The notes beneath the pieces are model-generated. The model was not told the origin of the DNA. It worked only from the letters and a program-made list of their open reading frames with translations, and searched no databases. DNA of 64,000 bases from Streptomyces sp. ISL-96 (GTDB lineage Bacteria; Actinomycetota; Actinomycetes; Streptomycetales; Streptomycetaceae): NCBI RefSeq assembly GCF_018614035.1, contig NZ_JAGGPA010000039.1, positions 62,001-126,000 of the forward strand, in the 5' to 3' direction. A program made the position numbers and the translations under genes. Shown here in pieces: positions 1 through 8,603 of this stretch (position 1 is the stretch's first letter; each line of letters starts with the position of its first letter).

Positions 1-699
1 GTCGGATTCGACCTGGAGACGACCGGCACGGAGCCGCTGGAGTCCCGGATCGTCACGGCATCGATCGTCGGCGTGCAGCACGGCACAGTGGTCCGGCAGC
101 GCGACTGGCTGGCCGACCCGGGCATCCGCATTCCGGCGCAGGCGTCGGCGATTCACGGCATCAGCAGCGAGCGGGCCGGAGCGGAGGGCAGGCCCGCCCG
201 CGAGGTCGTCGAAGAGATCGCTCAGACGCTCACCGGCTACTGGGAGCGGGGGGTGCCCGTCGTCGCGTACAACGCGGCCTTCGACCTGACGCTGCTCGCG
301 GCCGAGTTGAGCAGGCACGGGCTGCCGTCACTGAGCGAGCGGCGCGACGGCGCGGGCATCGGCCCGGTCATCGATCCGTACACGATCGACCGCGCCGTCG
401 ACCGCTACCGCAGGGGCAAGCGGACGCTGGAAGCGGTCTGCGTCGAGTACGGCGTGGTCCTGGACGGCGCCCACGAAGCCTCGGCCGACGCCCTCGCCGC
501 GGTCAGGGTCGCTTGCGCGATAGCCGAACGCCACCCGTCGATCGCGGCGCTCGCCCCTGCCGACCTGCACGACAAGCAGATCCAGTGGTACGCCGACTGG
601 GCCGCCAACTTCCAGGAATTCCTCCGCAAAAAGGGCACCCCGGACGCGGTCATCGATCCGCGCTGGCCGCTGCGCGAGCTGACCCCGGTAACGCGCTGA
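1..699 (+). CDS. DEDDh-family 3'-5' exonuclease (5' end outside window)
   Basis: The reading frame is open from the first base, so the N-terminus lies upstream; the GTG at 73 is internal because the ExoI motif FDLETTG precedes it. ExoII (AYNAAFDLTLL) and ExoIII (HEASADALAAV) follow, giving the full Asp-Glu-Asp-Asp set with the His of the DEDDh class. This is the DnaQ/epsilon fold, which removes nucleotides from 3' ends using two metal ions. About 232 residues are visible, the usual size for stand-alone members; no helicase or polymerase domain is fused. The C-terminal ~70 residues (DLHDKQIQWYADWAANF) match the tail common in Streptomyces exonucleases of this type. The substrate, DNA or RNA, cannot be told from sequence. 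Confidence 0.85.
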   Translation, partial: VGFDLETTGTEPLESRIVTASIVGVQHGTVVRQRDWLADPGIRIPAQASAIHGISSERAGAEGRPAREVVEEIAQTLTGYWERGVPVVAYNAAFDLTLLAAELSRHGLPSLSERRDGAGIGPVIDPYTIDRAVDRYRRGKRTLEAVCVEYGVVLDGAHEASADALAAVRVACAIAERHPSIAALAPADLHDKQIQWYADWAANFQEFLRKKGTPDAVIDPRWPLRELTPVTR

Positions 700-753
700 C
701 GCCCTGCCGCCGCCCACCCGCCGCCCGGCTGCCGCTCCTCGGACCGCGGCTCC

Positions 754-1617
754 TCAGAACGGGTACCAGCGGACTTCGGGGTCGCCGTCGCGCAGGGACG
801 CCACCCGCCGGCGGAACTCGGCCAGCGCCGCCGGGTTCGACGGGGCGTGCTGCGCCACCCAGGCGCAGCTGGCCGTCTCACGGGCGCCGCGCAGCACCGC
901 GCAGCCGGACCATTCGCGTACGTCCCAGCCGTACGCGGAAGTGAAGGCGTCGTACGCCTCGGGGTCCAGGCCGTAGCGGTCGCGAGAGAGGGCCATCACC
1001 ACCAGGTCGTGCTCCCGGAAGTCGGCGGCGAAGGTCTCCAGGTCGACCAGGACCGGGCCTTCGGGGCCGACGTGGACGTTACGGGGCAGCGCGTCGCCGT
1101 GGACCGGACCCTGCGGCAGGTGCGGGGTGAGCGCGGCCGCCGCAGCGGCGAAGTCGTCGCGCCGCTCACGCAGATACGCCGCGTCGGCCGGGTCGATCGC
1201 GTCGCCCGCGAGCCGCAGCCACCGCTCGACGCCGCCGAGCAGTTCGCGCCGGGGGAGGGGGAACGAGGGGGCGGGCAGGGCGTGAACGAGGCGCAGCAGC
1301 TCCGCCAGGTCCTGGGCGCCCGCGAGACGTACGGACTCGGGCAGCCGGTGCCACACGGTCACCGGGTGGCCCTCCACCACGCGGGGCTTCGGCTCGGCGG
1401 CCCGTACGGCGGGGACGCCCGAAGAGGCGAGCCAGGCCGCCACGGCCAGTTCGCGCTGGGCCCGCGCCACCAGCTCCGGGTCGCGGCGGCCGATCTTGAC
1501 CACGAGGTCGCCGGCCCCGAACACCGCGTTCTCGCCGAGCGCCAGCAGCTTCGCGTCGGAGGGGGAGGCGGGGAGTCCGGCGGTGGCCAGAACCTCGCGT
1601 GCCCGTGTCTCGTCCAT
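754..1617 (-). CDS. Aminoglycoside phosphotransferase (APH)-family kinase
   Basis: About 287 residues with the APH/choline-kinase fold: a nucleotide-binding Lys in VVKIGRR, the catalytic loop HGDALPRNV and the metal-binding VLVDLE. The family transfers phosphate to small hydroxyl compounds; many chromosomal members are not resistance enzymes. I chose the ATG at 1617 because family similarity begins at DETRAREVL; an upstream ATG at 1635 adds six residues. No clear ribosome site precedes either. It is divergent from the sugar transporter operon. A paralogue with the same layout lies at 25464-26351 (both share the PVT-W-LP segment and an AWPGN/ALPRN-type loop). Substrate unknown. Confidence 0.75.
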   Translation of the reverse strand: MDETRAREVLATAGLPASPSDAKLLALGENAVFGAGDLVVKIGRRDPELVARAQRELAVAAWLASSGVPAVRAAEPKPRVVEGHPVTVWHRLPESVRLAGAQDLAELLRLVHALPAPSFPLPRRELLGGVERWLRLAGDAIDPADAAYLRERRDDFAAAAAALTPHLPQGPVHGDALPRNVHVGPEGPVLVDLETFAADFREHDLVVMALSRDRYGLDPEAYDAFTSAYGWDVREWSGCAVLRGARETASCAWVAQHAPSNPAALAEFRRRVASLRDGDPEVRWYPF

Positions 1618-1649
1618 GAGTACAGATTCTCGCATTCCCGCAGGTGGGG

Positions 1650-1683
1650 TTGACGAACCGACGGCCCGTCAGCACGATGACGG
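1650..1683 (+). promoter_or_regulatory. Putative promoter and operator of the sugar ABC operon
   Basis: TTGACG (1650-1655) is followed after 17 bases by CACGAT (1673-1678). An inverted repeat, CCGTCA and TGACGG with a 6-base spacer (1666-1683), overlaps the -10 region, as an operator would. No regulator gene is adjacent. Assigned by eye only. Confidence 0.3.
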
Positions 1684-1742
1684 GGGCCGCCGGGGTGGCT
1701 GGGCAGTCCAGATCCGCCGAGCCGCCCGAAGGAGTGGAATCT

Positions 1743-2648
1743 GTGACATTAGAGACCGCAAAGCCGCGGTCCGGCCGAAGTTCCCTGGGCGGCAGCTGGT
1801 TCCTGGTGCTGCCCGCGCTGATCCCCATCCTGATCCTGAGCGTCGGCCCGCTGCTCTACGGCGTTGCCCTCGCCTTCACCGACTCCCAGTCGGGCCGCAC
1901 CACACCCACCCAGTGGATCGGGCTGCTGAACTTCCAGGACCTGTTGCACGACACGCTGTTCTGGGACTCGTTCCGCATCGGCCTGCTGTGGGCGGTCGGG
2001 GTGACCGTGCCGCAGTTCCTGCTGGCGCTCGGGCTCGCCCTCCTGCTCAACCAGAACCTCCGCTTCCGCTGGCTGGCCAGGGCGCTCGCGATCATCCCCT
2101 GGGCCATGCCCGAAGTCGTCGTAGGCATCATGTGGCGCCTCGTCTACAACCCCGACGCCGGGATCCTGAACGAGACCATCCGCGACCTGGGCCTGGGCGA
2201 CGGAGGCGACTGGCTGACCGGCCTCGCGACCGCCCTGCCCGCCGTCGTCCTCGTCGGCATCTGGGCGGGCATGCCCCAGACCACGGTCGCCCTGCTCGCC
2301 GGTCTCCAGAACACCCCGCACGAGCTGCACGAGGCGGCCGCCCTCGACGGCGCCGGCGCCTGGCGCCGCTTCCGTACCGTCACCTGGCCCGCCATCAAGC
2401 CGGTCGCCCTCGCCATCACGGCCCTCAATTTCATCTGGAATTTCAACTCCTTCGCACTGGTCTACGTCCTGACCAACGGCGGTCCCGGCGGCCGCACCCG
2501 CCTCCCCATGCTCTTCGCGTACGAACAGGCCTTCCGCTACGGCCAGTTCGGCTACGCCGCCGCCATGGGCTGCGTCATGGTCGCCGTGATCTCGGTGATG
2601 CTCGCCTTCCACCTCGTGAACCGCCTGAAGGGAGGCGAAGACCAGTGA
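1743..2648 (+). CDS. Sugar ABC transporter permease, MalF/UgpA type
   Basis: Polytopic membrane protein of about 301 residues. It carries the permease EAA loop (HEAAALDGAGAWRRFRTVTWP), which docks onto the ATPase. GTG at 1743 is preceded by GAAGGAG eight bases upstream, a better start than the longer upstream reading from 1644, whose extra residues are not membrane-like. It overlaps the next permease by four bases (GTGA). In carbohydrate importers of this class the two permeases form a heterodimer receiving substrate from the lipoprotein encoded third in the operon. No ATPase gene is nearby, which fits the Streptomyces habit of sharing the general ATPase MsiK. Confidence 0.88.
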   Translation: MTLETAKPRSGRSSLGGSWFLVLPALIPILILSVGPLLYGVALAFTDSQSGRTTPTQWIGLLNFQDLLHDTLFWDSFRIGLLWAVGVTVPQFLLALGLALLLNQNLRFRWLARALAIIPWAMPEVVVGIMWRLVYNPDAGILNETIRDLGLGDGGDWLTGLATALPAVVLVGIWAGMPQTTVALLAGLQNTPHELHEAAALDGAGAWRRFRTVTWPAIKPVALAITALNFIWNFNSFALVYVLTNGGPGGRTRLPMLFAYEQAFRYGQFGYAAAMGCVMVAVISVMLAFHLVNRLKGGEDQ

Positions 2649-3484
2649 CGCTGCGCACCAGCAGGTCCGCACGCACCGGCCAGTACCTCGCGCTCGCCTG
2701 CTACCTCGTCTTTCTCGCCTTCCCCTTCCTCTGGCTCGTCTCGACGGCCTTCAAGCCGCCGCGCGAGCTCGGCTCCCTGCACCCCACCTGGATCCCGGCC
2801 AACCCGACCCTCGACAACTTCCGCCAGGCCTTCGACGAACAGCCCCTGCTGGAAGCCGCGCTCAACAGCCTCACCGCCGCGCTCTCGGCAGCTCTGATCG
2901 CGGTCGTCATCGCGACCCCGATGGCCTACGTCATGGCCCGTCACCGCAACAAACTCTCCGCCGCCGCCACCGGCTGGGTCGTGGTCAGCCAGGCGTTCCC
3001 CTTCGTCCTGGTGATCATCCCGCTCTTCCTGATCCTGAAGAACCTCCACCTGATCAACTCCCTGGTGGGCCTGATCATGGTGTACGTCGTGTGGTCCCTG
3101 CCCTTCGCGCTCTGGATGCTGGTCGGTTACGTCAGGGCCGTACCGCGCGAGCTGGAGGAGGCGGCGGCGGTCGACGGGGCGGGCAGGCTCCGTACGCTCG
3201 TCTCGGTCACCGCCCCGCTGCTGGCCCCCGGCATCGTCGCCACCGCGCTGTTCGCGTTCATCACCGCGTGGAACGAGTTCTTCTTCGCGCTGGTCCTCCT
3301 CAAGACCCCTTCGATGCAGACATTGCCGGTCGTTCTGACCCACTTCCTCGGCGCGGAAGGCGTGGCAGACCTCGGCCCGCTCGCCGCCGCCGCGTTCCTC
3401 GCCACGCTCCCCTCCCTCGTCGTCTTCGCCCTCATCCAGCGGCGGATCACGGGCGGCATGATGGCCGGGGCGGTGAAGGCGTGA
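2645..3484 (+). CDS. Sugar ABC transporter permease, MalG/UgpE type
   Basis: 279 residues, six predicted membrane spans, with the EAA loop (LEEAAAVDGAGRLRTLVSVTAP) near residues 175-195 and the typical start of inner-membrane MalG homologues (FPFLWLVSTAFKPPRELGS). Starts at GTG 2645 inside the stop of the preceding permease and ends in a TGATG overlap with the binding-protein gene, so the three genes are translationally coupled. Partner of the upstream permease in a carbohydrate importer. Substrate class cannot be fixed beyond oligosaccharide or sugar. Confidence 0.88.
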   Translation: MTLRTSRSARTGQYLALACYLVFLAFPFLWLVSTAFKPPRELGSLHPTWIPANPTLDNFRQAFDEQPLLEAALNSLTAALSAALIAVVIATPMAYVMARHRNKLSAAATGWVVVSQAFPFVLVIIPLFLILKNLHLINSLVGLIMVYVVWSLPFALWMLVGYVRAVPRELEEAAAVDGAGRLRTLVSVTAPLLAPGIVATALFAFITAWNEFFFALVLLKTPSMQTLPVVLTHFLGAEGVADLGPLAAAAFLATLPSLVVFALIQRRITGGMMAGAVKA

Positions 3485-4797
3485 TGCGACGTATCACCAA
3501 GCTCGCGGTCGCGGCCACCGCGCTCGCGTCGCTGCTCCTCACCGGCTGCTCGGACGACGGCGACGGCGGCGGCCGGGACGCCGATGGGAAGGTCACACTC
3601 CGCTTCCAGTCCCTCGCCTGGCAGAAGGAGTCCGTCGACGCCAACAAGGAACTCGTCGACGAGTGGAACGCCGCACACCCCGACGTACGCGTCGAGTACG
3701 TCCAGGGCAGTTGGGACAGCGTCCACGACCAGCTGCTGACCTCTTTCGAGGGCGGCGAGGCGCCGGACATCATCCACGACGCCTCGGACGACCTGGCCGA
3801 CTTCGCGTACGGCGGCTACCTCACCGACCTGCGCGAGCTGCTGCCCGCCCGGCTCAAGGGCGACATCCCGCAGCGCAGCTGGGACACGACGACGTTCGGC
3901 GACGGGGTGTACGGCGTGCCGTTCCTCCAGGAGCCGAGGGTCCTGATCGCCAACGAGAAGATCCTCAAGGAGTCGGGCGTACGCATCCCGACTGCCGAAA
4001 AGCCGTGGAGCTGGCCGGAGTTCCGCCGGATCACCAAAAAACTGAGCGACGGCAGCGGCGACGGAAGGAAGTTCGGCGTCGCCTGGCCGCTCAAGGACCC
4101 CGTCTCCGCCACCCTCAACCTGGGGCTCTCGGCGGGCGGGCGGCTCTTCCACCGCGACGCCGACGGCAAGGCCGAAGTGCGCTTCACCGAGGGCGACGCC
4201 GTGGTCCCCGACACCGTCCGCGACCAGGTCAACGCCGACAAGAGCGCGTCGGCGGCCACCCTCGGCATGGGCGGCTCCGACACCCTGCCCGGCTTCTTCG
4301 GCGGCAAGTACGCCATGGTGCCGCTCGGCTTCTCCTACCGGCAGCAGATCGCCCAGCAGGCACCCGAAGGCTTCGAGTGGACAGTGCTGCCGGCCCCGGC
4401 CGGCGCCGGGGGCCCCGCCCAGGGAGTGAGCCCCCAGACGCTTTCGATCGCCGAGGAGAGCCCGTACAAGAAGGAGGCGATGGAGTTCATCGACTTCTTT
4501 CTCCGGCCCGCCAACATGGCGCGCCTCGCCAAGGGCGACTGGATGCTCCCCACCGGCACCGGCGCCCTGGAGGACCCGGCCCTGCGCGCCGAGAAGGACG
4601 GCTGGGCGACCGGCGCCGCACTCGCCGAGCACCTGGTGCCGGCCCCTGCCCAGTCCGTGCGCGGCTATCCCGAGTGGAAGGACAAGGTGGCGACCCCCGC
4701 CTACCAGGAGTACTACAGCGGTGCCATCGACGCCGACGAGCTGGAGAAACGCCTGGTCGAGGACGGAAACCTGGTGCTGGCCCGCTACCAGCGCTGA
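3484..4797 (+). CDS. Sugar ABC transporter substrate-binding lipoprotein
   Basis: 437 residues. The N-terminus has an Arg-rich start, a hydrophobic stretch and the lipobox LLTGC at residues 16-20, so the mature protein is anchored by Cys20. The body is a family-1 extracellular solute-binding protein (KVTLRFQSLAW, GGEAPDIIHDASDDLADFA, PFLQEPRVLIANE). It delivers sugar to the two permeases encoded just upstream; the start codon overlaps their stop. Having the binding protein last is less common than binding-protein-first order, so its expression relies on read-through of both permeases. Confidence 0.88.
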   Translation: MRRITKLAVAATALASLLLTGCSDDGDGGGRDADGKVTLRFQSLAWQKESVDANKELVDEWNAAHPDVRVEYVQGSWDSVHDQLLTSFEGGEAPDIIHDASDDLADFAYGGYLTDLRELLPARLKGDIPQRSWDTTTFGDGVYGVPFLQEPRVLIANEKILKESGVRIPTAEKPWSWPEFRRITKKLSDGSGDGRKFGVAWPLKDPVSATLNLGLSAGGRLFHRDADGKAEVRFTEGDAVVPDTVRDQVNADKSASAATLGMGGSDTLPGFFGGKYAMVPLGFSYRQQIAQQAPEGFEWTVLPAPAGAGGPAQGVSPQTLSIAEESPYKKEAMEFIDFFLRPANMARLAKGDWMLPTGTGALEDPALRAEKDGWATGAALAEHLVPAPAQSVRGYPEWKDKVATPAYQEYYSGAIDADELEKRLVEDGNLVLARYQR

Positions 4798-4807
4798 GTA
4801 AATCATA

Positions 4808-4837
4808 TTGCACGAGACGTATCGTCTCGCTTAAGGT
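4808..4837 (+). promoter_or_regulatory. Promoter with palindromic TetR-type operator before the glycosyltransferase
   Basis: TTGCAC (4808-4813) and TAAGGT (4832-4837) are 18 bases apart. Between them lies CGAGACG-TAT-CGTCTCG (4813-4829), a perfect 7-bp inverted repeat placed to block polymerase. The -10 hexamer ends six bases before the ATG, so the transcript may be leaderless. Such palindromes are typical TetR-family operators, but no tetR gene is adjacent. Confidence 0.55.
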
Positions 4838-4843
4838 CGCGGC

Positions 4844-6043
4844 ATGACTTCACGCAAGCGTGCCCACATCGCCATGTTCTCCATCGCCGCCCCCGGGCAC
4901 GTGAACCCGAGCATCGAAGTGATCCGGGAGCTCGTCGCACGGGGACACCGCGTCTCGTACGCGATCCCCGCCTCCTTCGCCGAGAAAGTCGCCGTCACCG
5001 GCGCCGACCCGGTCGTCTACACCTCGACACTCCCCACCGAAGACGATCCGGAGGCTTGGGGCACGGAGCTGATCGACAACATCGAGCCATTCCTCAACGA
5101 CGCGATCCAGGTCCTGCCGCAACTCGTCGAGGCGTTCGAGGGCGACGAACCGGACCTCGTCATCCACGACATCACCGCCTACCCGGCGCCGGTCCTCGCC
5201 CACCGCTGGGGCGTGCCCGCCGTCTCGCTCTCCCCGAATCTCGTCGCCTGGCAGGGGTACGAAGAGGAGGTCGCCGGGCCGATGTTCGCCGAGCTCAAGC
5301 AGTCCGAGCGCGGCCGGGCGTACTTCGCGCGCTTCCGCGCCTGGCTCGACGAGAACGGGATGCCCGACATCGACCCCGACCGCTTCGCGGCGCCGCGCCG
5401 CAGCATCGTCATGATCCCCAAGGTCCTCCAGCCGAACGCCGACCGCGTGGACCGGTCCGTCTACTCCTTCGTCGGCGCCTGCCAGGGCGACCGCGAGGAC
5501 CAGGGCGGCTGGCAGCGCCCGGCCGGCGCGGAGAAGGTGCTGCTGGTGTCGCTGGGTTCGGCGTTCACCAAGCTGCCGGCCTTCTACCGGGAGTGCGTCA
5601 AGGCGTTCGGCGACCTGCCCGGCTGGCATGTCGTGCTCCAGATCGGCAAGTTCGTGGACGCGTCGGAGCTCGGCGAGGTGCCTGCCAACATCGAGGTGCA
5701 CAACTGGGTGCCGCAGCTGGCCGTCCTCAAGCAGGCCGACGCCTTCATCACGCACGCGGGCGCCGGCGGCAGCCAGGAGGGCCTCGCCACCGGTACACCG
5801 ATGGTCGCCGTCCCGCAGGCCGTCGACCAGTTCGGCAACGCCGACATGCTCGTCTCGCTCGGCGTCGCCCGCAGGATCGACACCGAGGCCGCCACCGCCG
5901 ACGCCCTGCGCGCCGCCGTCCTCGGCCTCGTCGAAGACCCCGAGGTGGCGCGCAGGGCCGAGGACATGCGCCGCGCCATGGCATCCGAGGGCGGCACCGC
6001 GCGAGCGGCCGACCTCATCGAGGCCGAGCTGCCCGCTCGGTGA
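4844..6043 (+). CDS. Macrolide-type UDP-glycosyltransferase (MGT family)
   Basis: 399-residue GT-B glycosyltransferase of the family that includes OleD/OleI and Mgt, which inactivate macrolides by glucosylating the desosamine 2'-OH with UDP-glucose. The N-terminal acceptor domain starts HIAMFSIAAPGHVNPS; the C-terminal donor-binding signature (HNWVPQ ... HAGAGGSQEGLATGTP ... PQAVDQ) covers residues 285-330. Length matches the family. The gene stands alone after a sugar importer that ends 46 bases upstream, and has its own palindrome-containing promoter. It may serve in self-protection or detoxification; many homologues act on broad phenolic or macrolide acceptors, so the true acceptor is uncertain. 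Confidence 0.85.
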   Translation: MTSRKRAHIAMFSIAAPGHVNPSIEVIRELVARGHRVSYAIPASFAEKVAVTGADPVVYTSTLPTEDDPEAWGTELIDNIEPFLNDAIQVLPQLVEAFEGDEPDLVIHDITAYPAPVLAHRWGVPAVSLSPNLVAWQGYEEEVAGPMFAELKQSERGRAYFARFRAWLDENGMPDIDPDRFAAPRRSIVMIPKVLQPNADRVDRSVYSFVGACQGDREDQGGWQRPAGAEKVLLVSLGSAFTKLPAFYRECVKAFGDLPGWHVVLQIGKFVDASELGEVPANIEVHNWVPQLAVLKQADAFITHAGAGGSQEGLATGTPMVAVPQAVDQFGNADMLVSLGVARRIDTEAATADALRAAVLGLVEDPEVARRAEDMRRAMASEGGTARAADLIEAELPAR

Positions 6044-6095
6044 CCGGGATACCGTCTCCTTGATCGTCCGCGTCGGACCTGGGGGAGCGGTACTC

Positions 6096-6584
6096 ATGGG
6101 CAAGCGTTTCGCACTGATTTGTGGGGGCGCCCTCGCGCCGGCCGCCGCCGTGGCGGCCGGCGTCTGGCTGATCTGGTTCCGTCCGCCGTACGCTCTCGCC
6201 GACTCGCCGTCGGCCGACGTCACGGTGAAGGCGGAGAAGTCCGAGTACGCGGACGTCGCGGAGACCGCGGAGGACGTCGACACCCTCGTGAAGGTGTACG
6301 TACAGCGGCTCAAGGCCGGCGACGCCGAAGGGCTTGCCCGACTCGCGGGGCCGGATTTCGGCCAACCCGGCGCAGACGCCCGGAAGTTCGTCCGCGAGTA
6401 CGCCGATGACGCGCAAGGCCGGGTGGAAGCCACCGTCGTCGAAGGCGTTGTGCCGTACTTCAACAGGGTGGGCCTGGCGTACGAGAAGACGGGAAGGCGG
6501 CAGGAACTCCTTCTCGTCAAGGACGACGGGCACTGGTGGGTCGCACTCGGCGACGGCGACCCGGCGGCGGGCAACGGGAGTTGA
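6096..6584 (+). CDS. Hypothetical membrane-anchored or secreted protein
   Basis: 162 residues. ATG at 6096 follows GGGGGAG at 6081-6087, a good ribosome site. One N-terminal hydrophobic segment (residues 5-27) is followed by a soluble region of about 130 residues. The region TLVKVYVQRLKAGDAEGLA ... ELLLVKDDGHWWVALGDGD resembles the NTF2-like folds (DUF4878-like) often fused to one membrane helix in actinobacteria. No catalytic motif is visible. It probably faces the outside. Function unknown. Confidence 0.7.
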   Translation: MGKRFALICGGALAPAAAVAAGVWLIWFRPPYALADSPSADVTVKAEKSEYADVAETAEDVDTLVKVYVQRLKAGDAEGLARLAGPDFGQPGADARKFVREYADDAQGRVEATVVEGVVPYFNRVGLAYEKTGRRQELLLVKDDGHWWVALGDGDPAAGNGS

Positions 6585-6765
6585 GGCTCCTGTCCGACTT
6601 GGCGTGCGCTGACCCATTTCTTATTACGAACCCTTGTTGAGTAAGTAACAGGCGTATGAAGGTCTTGATCTGAGCGCGTCAATCGGTCAGGGTTTCGAGG
6701 CAGCCCCGGAGAATTTCCGGTCCGGAGGCAAATCCCCCCACATTTTGACGAGGAGACCCCTCTTC

Positions 6766-7965
6766 ATGGCATTTCATAAGCGTTCCAGCCGCCTGAAGCT
6801 CACCGCGGCGATAACCGCCGTAGCGGCAGCGGCCGGCGTGACCGTACTCAATTCCTCCTTCGCGGGAGCCGCTCCCGTCGCCGAGGGCCACGTGTACGGA
6901 GCCGACGCCAAGGGCGCCGTCGCCGGCAGCTACATCGTGATGCTGGACGAAAAGGCCGACAAGCAGGACCTGGCCAAGGAGTACGGAGGCAAGCTGCGGC
7001 GCGACTACAGCTCCGCCATCAACGGCTTCTCCGCCAGCGGACTTTCGGAAACCGAGGCCAAGCGCCTCGCCGCCGACCCGTCCGTCGCCAAGGTCGTCCA
7101 GAACAAGAAGTTCTCGATCAACGCGACACAGGACAACCCGCCGTCCTGGGGCATCGACCGCGTCGACCAGGCCGACACCGCCGGCGACAGCAAGTACACG
7201 TACCCGGACAGCGCGGGCGAGGGCGTCACCGCGTACGTCATCGACACCGGTGTCCGCGTCTCGCACAAGGACTTCGAGGGACGCGCCGCCCACGGCTTCG
7301 ACGCCGTCGACAACGACGACTCCGCCGACGACGGCAACGGTCACGGCACGCACGTCGCCGGAACCATCGCGGGCGCCGCGCACGGTGTCGCCAAGAAGGC
7401 GAAGATCGTCGCGGTCCGCGTCCTCGACGACAACGGCTCCGGCACCACCGAGGGAGTCGTCGCCGGCATCGACTGGGTCACCAAGAACCACCAGGGCCCC
7501 TCCGTCGCCAACATGAGCCTCGGCGGCGGCGCCGACGAGGCCCTCGACGAGGCGGTACGCAAGTCCATCGCCTCCGGCGTCACCTACGGTGTCGCGGCGG
7601 GCAACGAGTCGAGCGACGCCGGCCAGGGCTCCCCGGCCCGCGTGAAGGAGGCCATCACCGTCGCCTCCAGCACCAAGGACGACGCGCAGTCCGACTTCTC
7701 CAACTTCGGCGCCGTCGTGGACATCTACGCGCCCGGCTCCGACATCACCTCCTCCTGGAACGACAGCGACGGCGGCACGAAGACCATCTCCGGTACGTCG
7801 ATGGCGGCCCCGCACGTGGTGGGCGCCGCCGCCGTCTACCTGGCGGGCCACAAGGACGCCACCCCGGAGGCCGTCGCGACGGCGCTGACCGGCGGGGCCA
7901 CCCCCGACAAGATCAGCAACCCGAGTCAGGGCACCCCGAACAAGCTGCTGAAGGTCGTCGAGTAA
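6766..7965 (+). CDS. Secreted S8 subtilisin-family serine protease (proteinase K-like)
   Basis: 399 residues. A signal peptide with a long hydrophobic core ends near FAGAAPVAEG. An inhibitor I9 propeptide follows (SYIVMLDEKADKQDLAKEY, about residues 50-125), then the catalytic domain with Asp160 (YVIDTGV), His193 (GHGTHVAGT) and Ser345 (GTSMAAPH). This is the aqualysin/proteinase K subgroup of Streptomyces alkaline proteases, autoprocessed after export. ATG 6766 is preceded by GAGGAG ten bases upstream. A strong hairpin follows the gene. Monocistronic. Confidence 0.93.
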   Translation: MAFHKRSSRLKLTAAITAVAAAAGVTVLNSSFAGAAPVAEGHVYGADAKGAVAGSYIVMLDEKADKQDLAKEYGGKLRRDYSSAINGFSASGLSETEAKRLAADPSVAKVVQNKKFSINATQDNPPSWGIDRVDQADTAGDSKYTYPDSAGEGVTAYVIDTGVRVSHKDFEGRAAHGFDAVDNDDSADDGNGHGTHVAGTIAGAAHGVAKKAKIVAVRVLDDNGSGTTEGVVAGIDWVTKNHQGPSVANMSLGGGADEALDEAVRKSIASGVTYGVAAGNESSDAGQGSPARVKEAITVASSTKDDAQSDFSNFGAVVDIYAPGSDITSSWNDSDGGTKTISGTSMAAPHVVGAAAVYLAGHKDATPEAVATALTGGATPDKISNPSQGTPNKLLKVVE

Positions 7966-7989
7966 GCACTCGCGCTCAGCACTGAGCGA

Positions 7990-8028
7990 GCGGTCGCCGT
8001 GCCCTCCCCCACGGGGTGCGGCGGCCGC
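7990..8028 (+). terminator. Hairpin terminator after the S8 protease
   Basis: GCGGTCGCCG (7990-7999) pairs with CGGCGGCCGC (8019-8028) with one G-U or mismatch; the inner CCCC/GGGG extends the stem. Followed by TTATCGTTT. Typical GC-rich intrinsic terminator of Streptomyces. Confidence 0.65.
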
Positions 8029-8042
8029 TTATCGTTTGGCGC

Positions 8043-8603
8043 ATGACCACGACGTACGCCGCCCTGCTGCGCGGAATCAACGTGAGCGGGCACAAGAAGG
8101 TCCCCATGGCGCAGCTCCGGGCGCTGCTCACCGAACTGGGCCACCGGGATGTCCGTACGTACCTCCAGAGCGGCAACGCCGTCTTCACCACCGACGTGGA
8201 CGCATCGGCCGCAGCCGAGGACGCACTCGCCGCGGCCCTGGAGCGGGCCATCGAGACCCACTTCGGCTTCAGCGTCGACTGCCTGGTCCGCAGCGGCGCC
8301 TATCTGAAGGCCGTCGCCGACGCCTGCCCCTTCCCGGCCGCCGAGCTGCAGGCCAGGCAACTGCACGTCACCTACTTCTCGGGGCCCGTCGCCCCCGACC
8401 GGTTCGCGTCCATCGACCCGGCGGCGTACCTCCCCGAGGAATTCCGCCTCGGCGACCGCGTCCTCTACCTCTACGCACCGGACGGTCTCGGCCGCTCCAA
8501 GCTCGCCGAGGTACTCGCGCGACCGGCCCTCCTCAAGGGCGTCACCGGGACCACCCGCAACTGGAACACGGTCACCAAACTCGTGGAGATGACCCGTGAC
8601 TGA
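8043..8603 (+). CDS. DUF1697 domain-containing protein
   Basis: 186 residues starting TTTYAALLRGINVSGHKK, the conserved N-terminus of DUF1697, with the internal YLQSGNAVF motif. The family is widespread in soil bacteria and has no established function. No ribosome site lies before ATG 8043, but TATCGT sits at 8030-8035, seven bases from the ATG, so the message may be leaderless. The stop overlaps the next gene's GTG, so both are co-translated. Confidence 0.85.
   Translation: MTTTYAALLRGINVSGHKKVPMAQLRALLTELGHRDVRTYLQSGNAVFTTDVDASAAAEDALAAALERAIETHFGFSVDCLVRSGAYLKAVADACPFPAAELQARQLHVTYFSGPVAPDRFASIDPAAYLPEEFRLGDRVLYLYAPDGLGRSKLAEVLARPALLKGVTGTTRNWNTVTKLVEMTRD

Noticed and set aside
3127..4806. 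Long antisense frame over the sugar-binding lipoprotein (559 codons)
   Set aside because: A typical GC-rich shadow: no known domain, while the sense strand encodes a clear lipoprotein.
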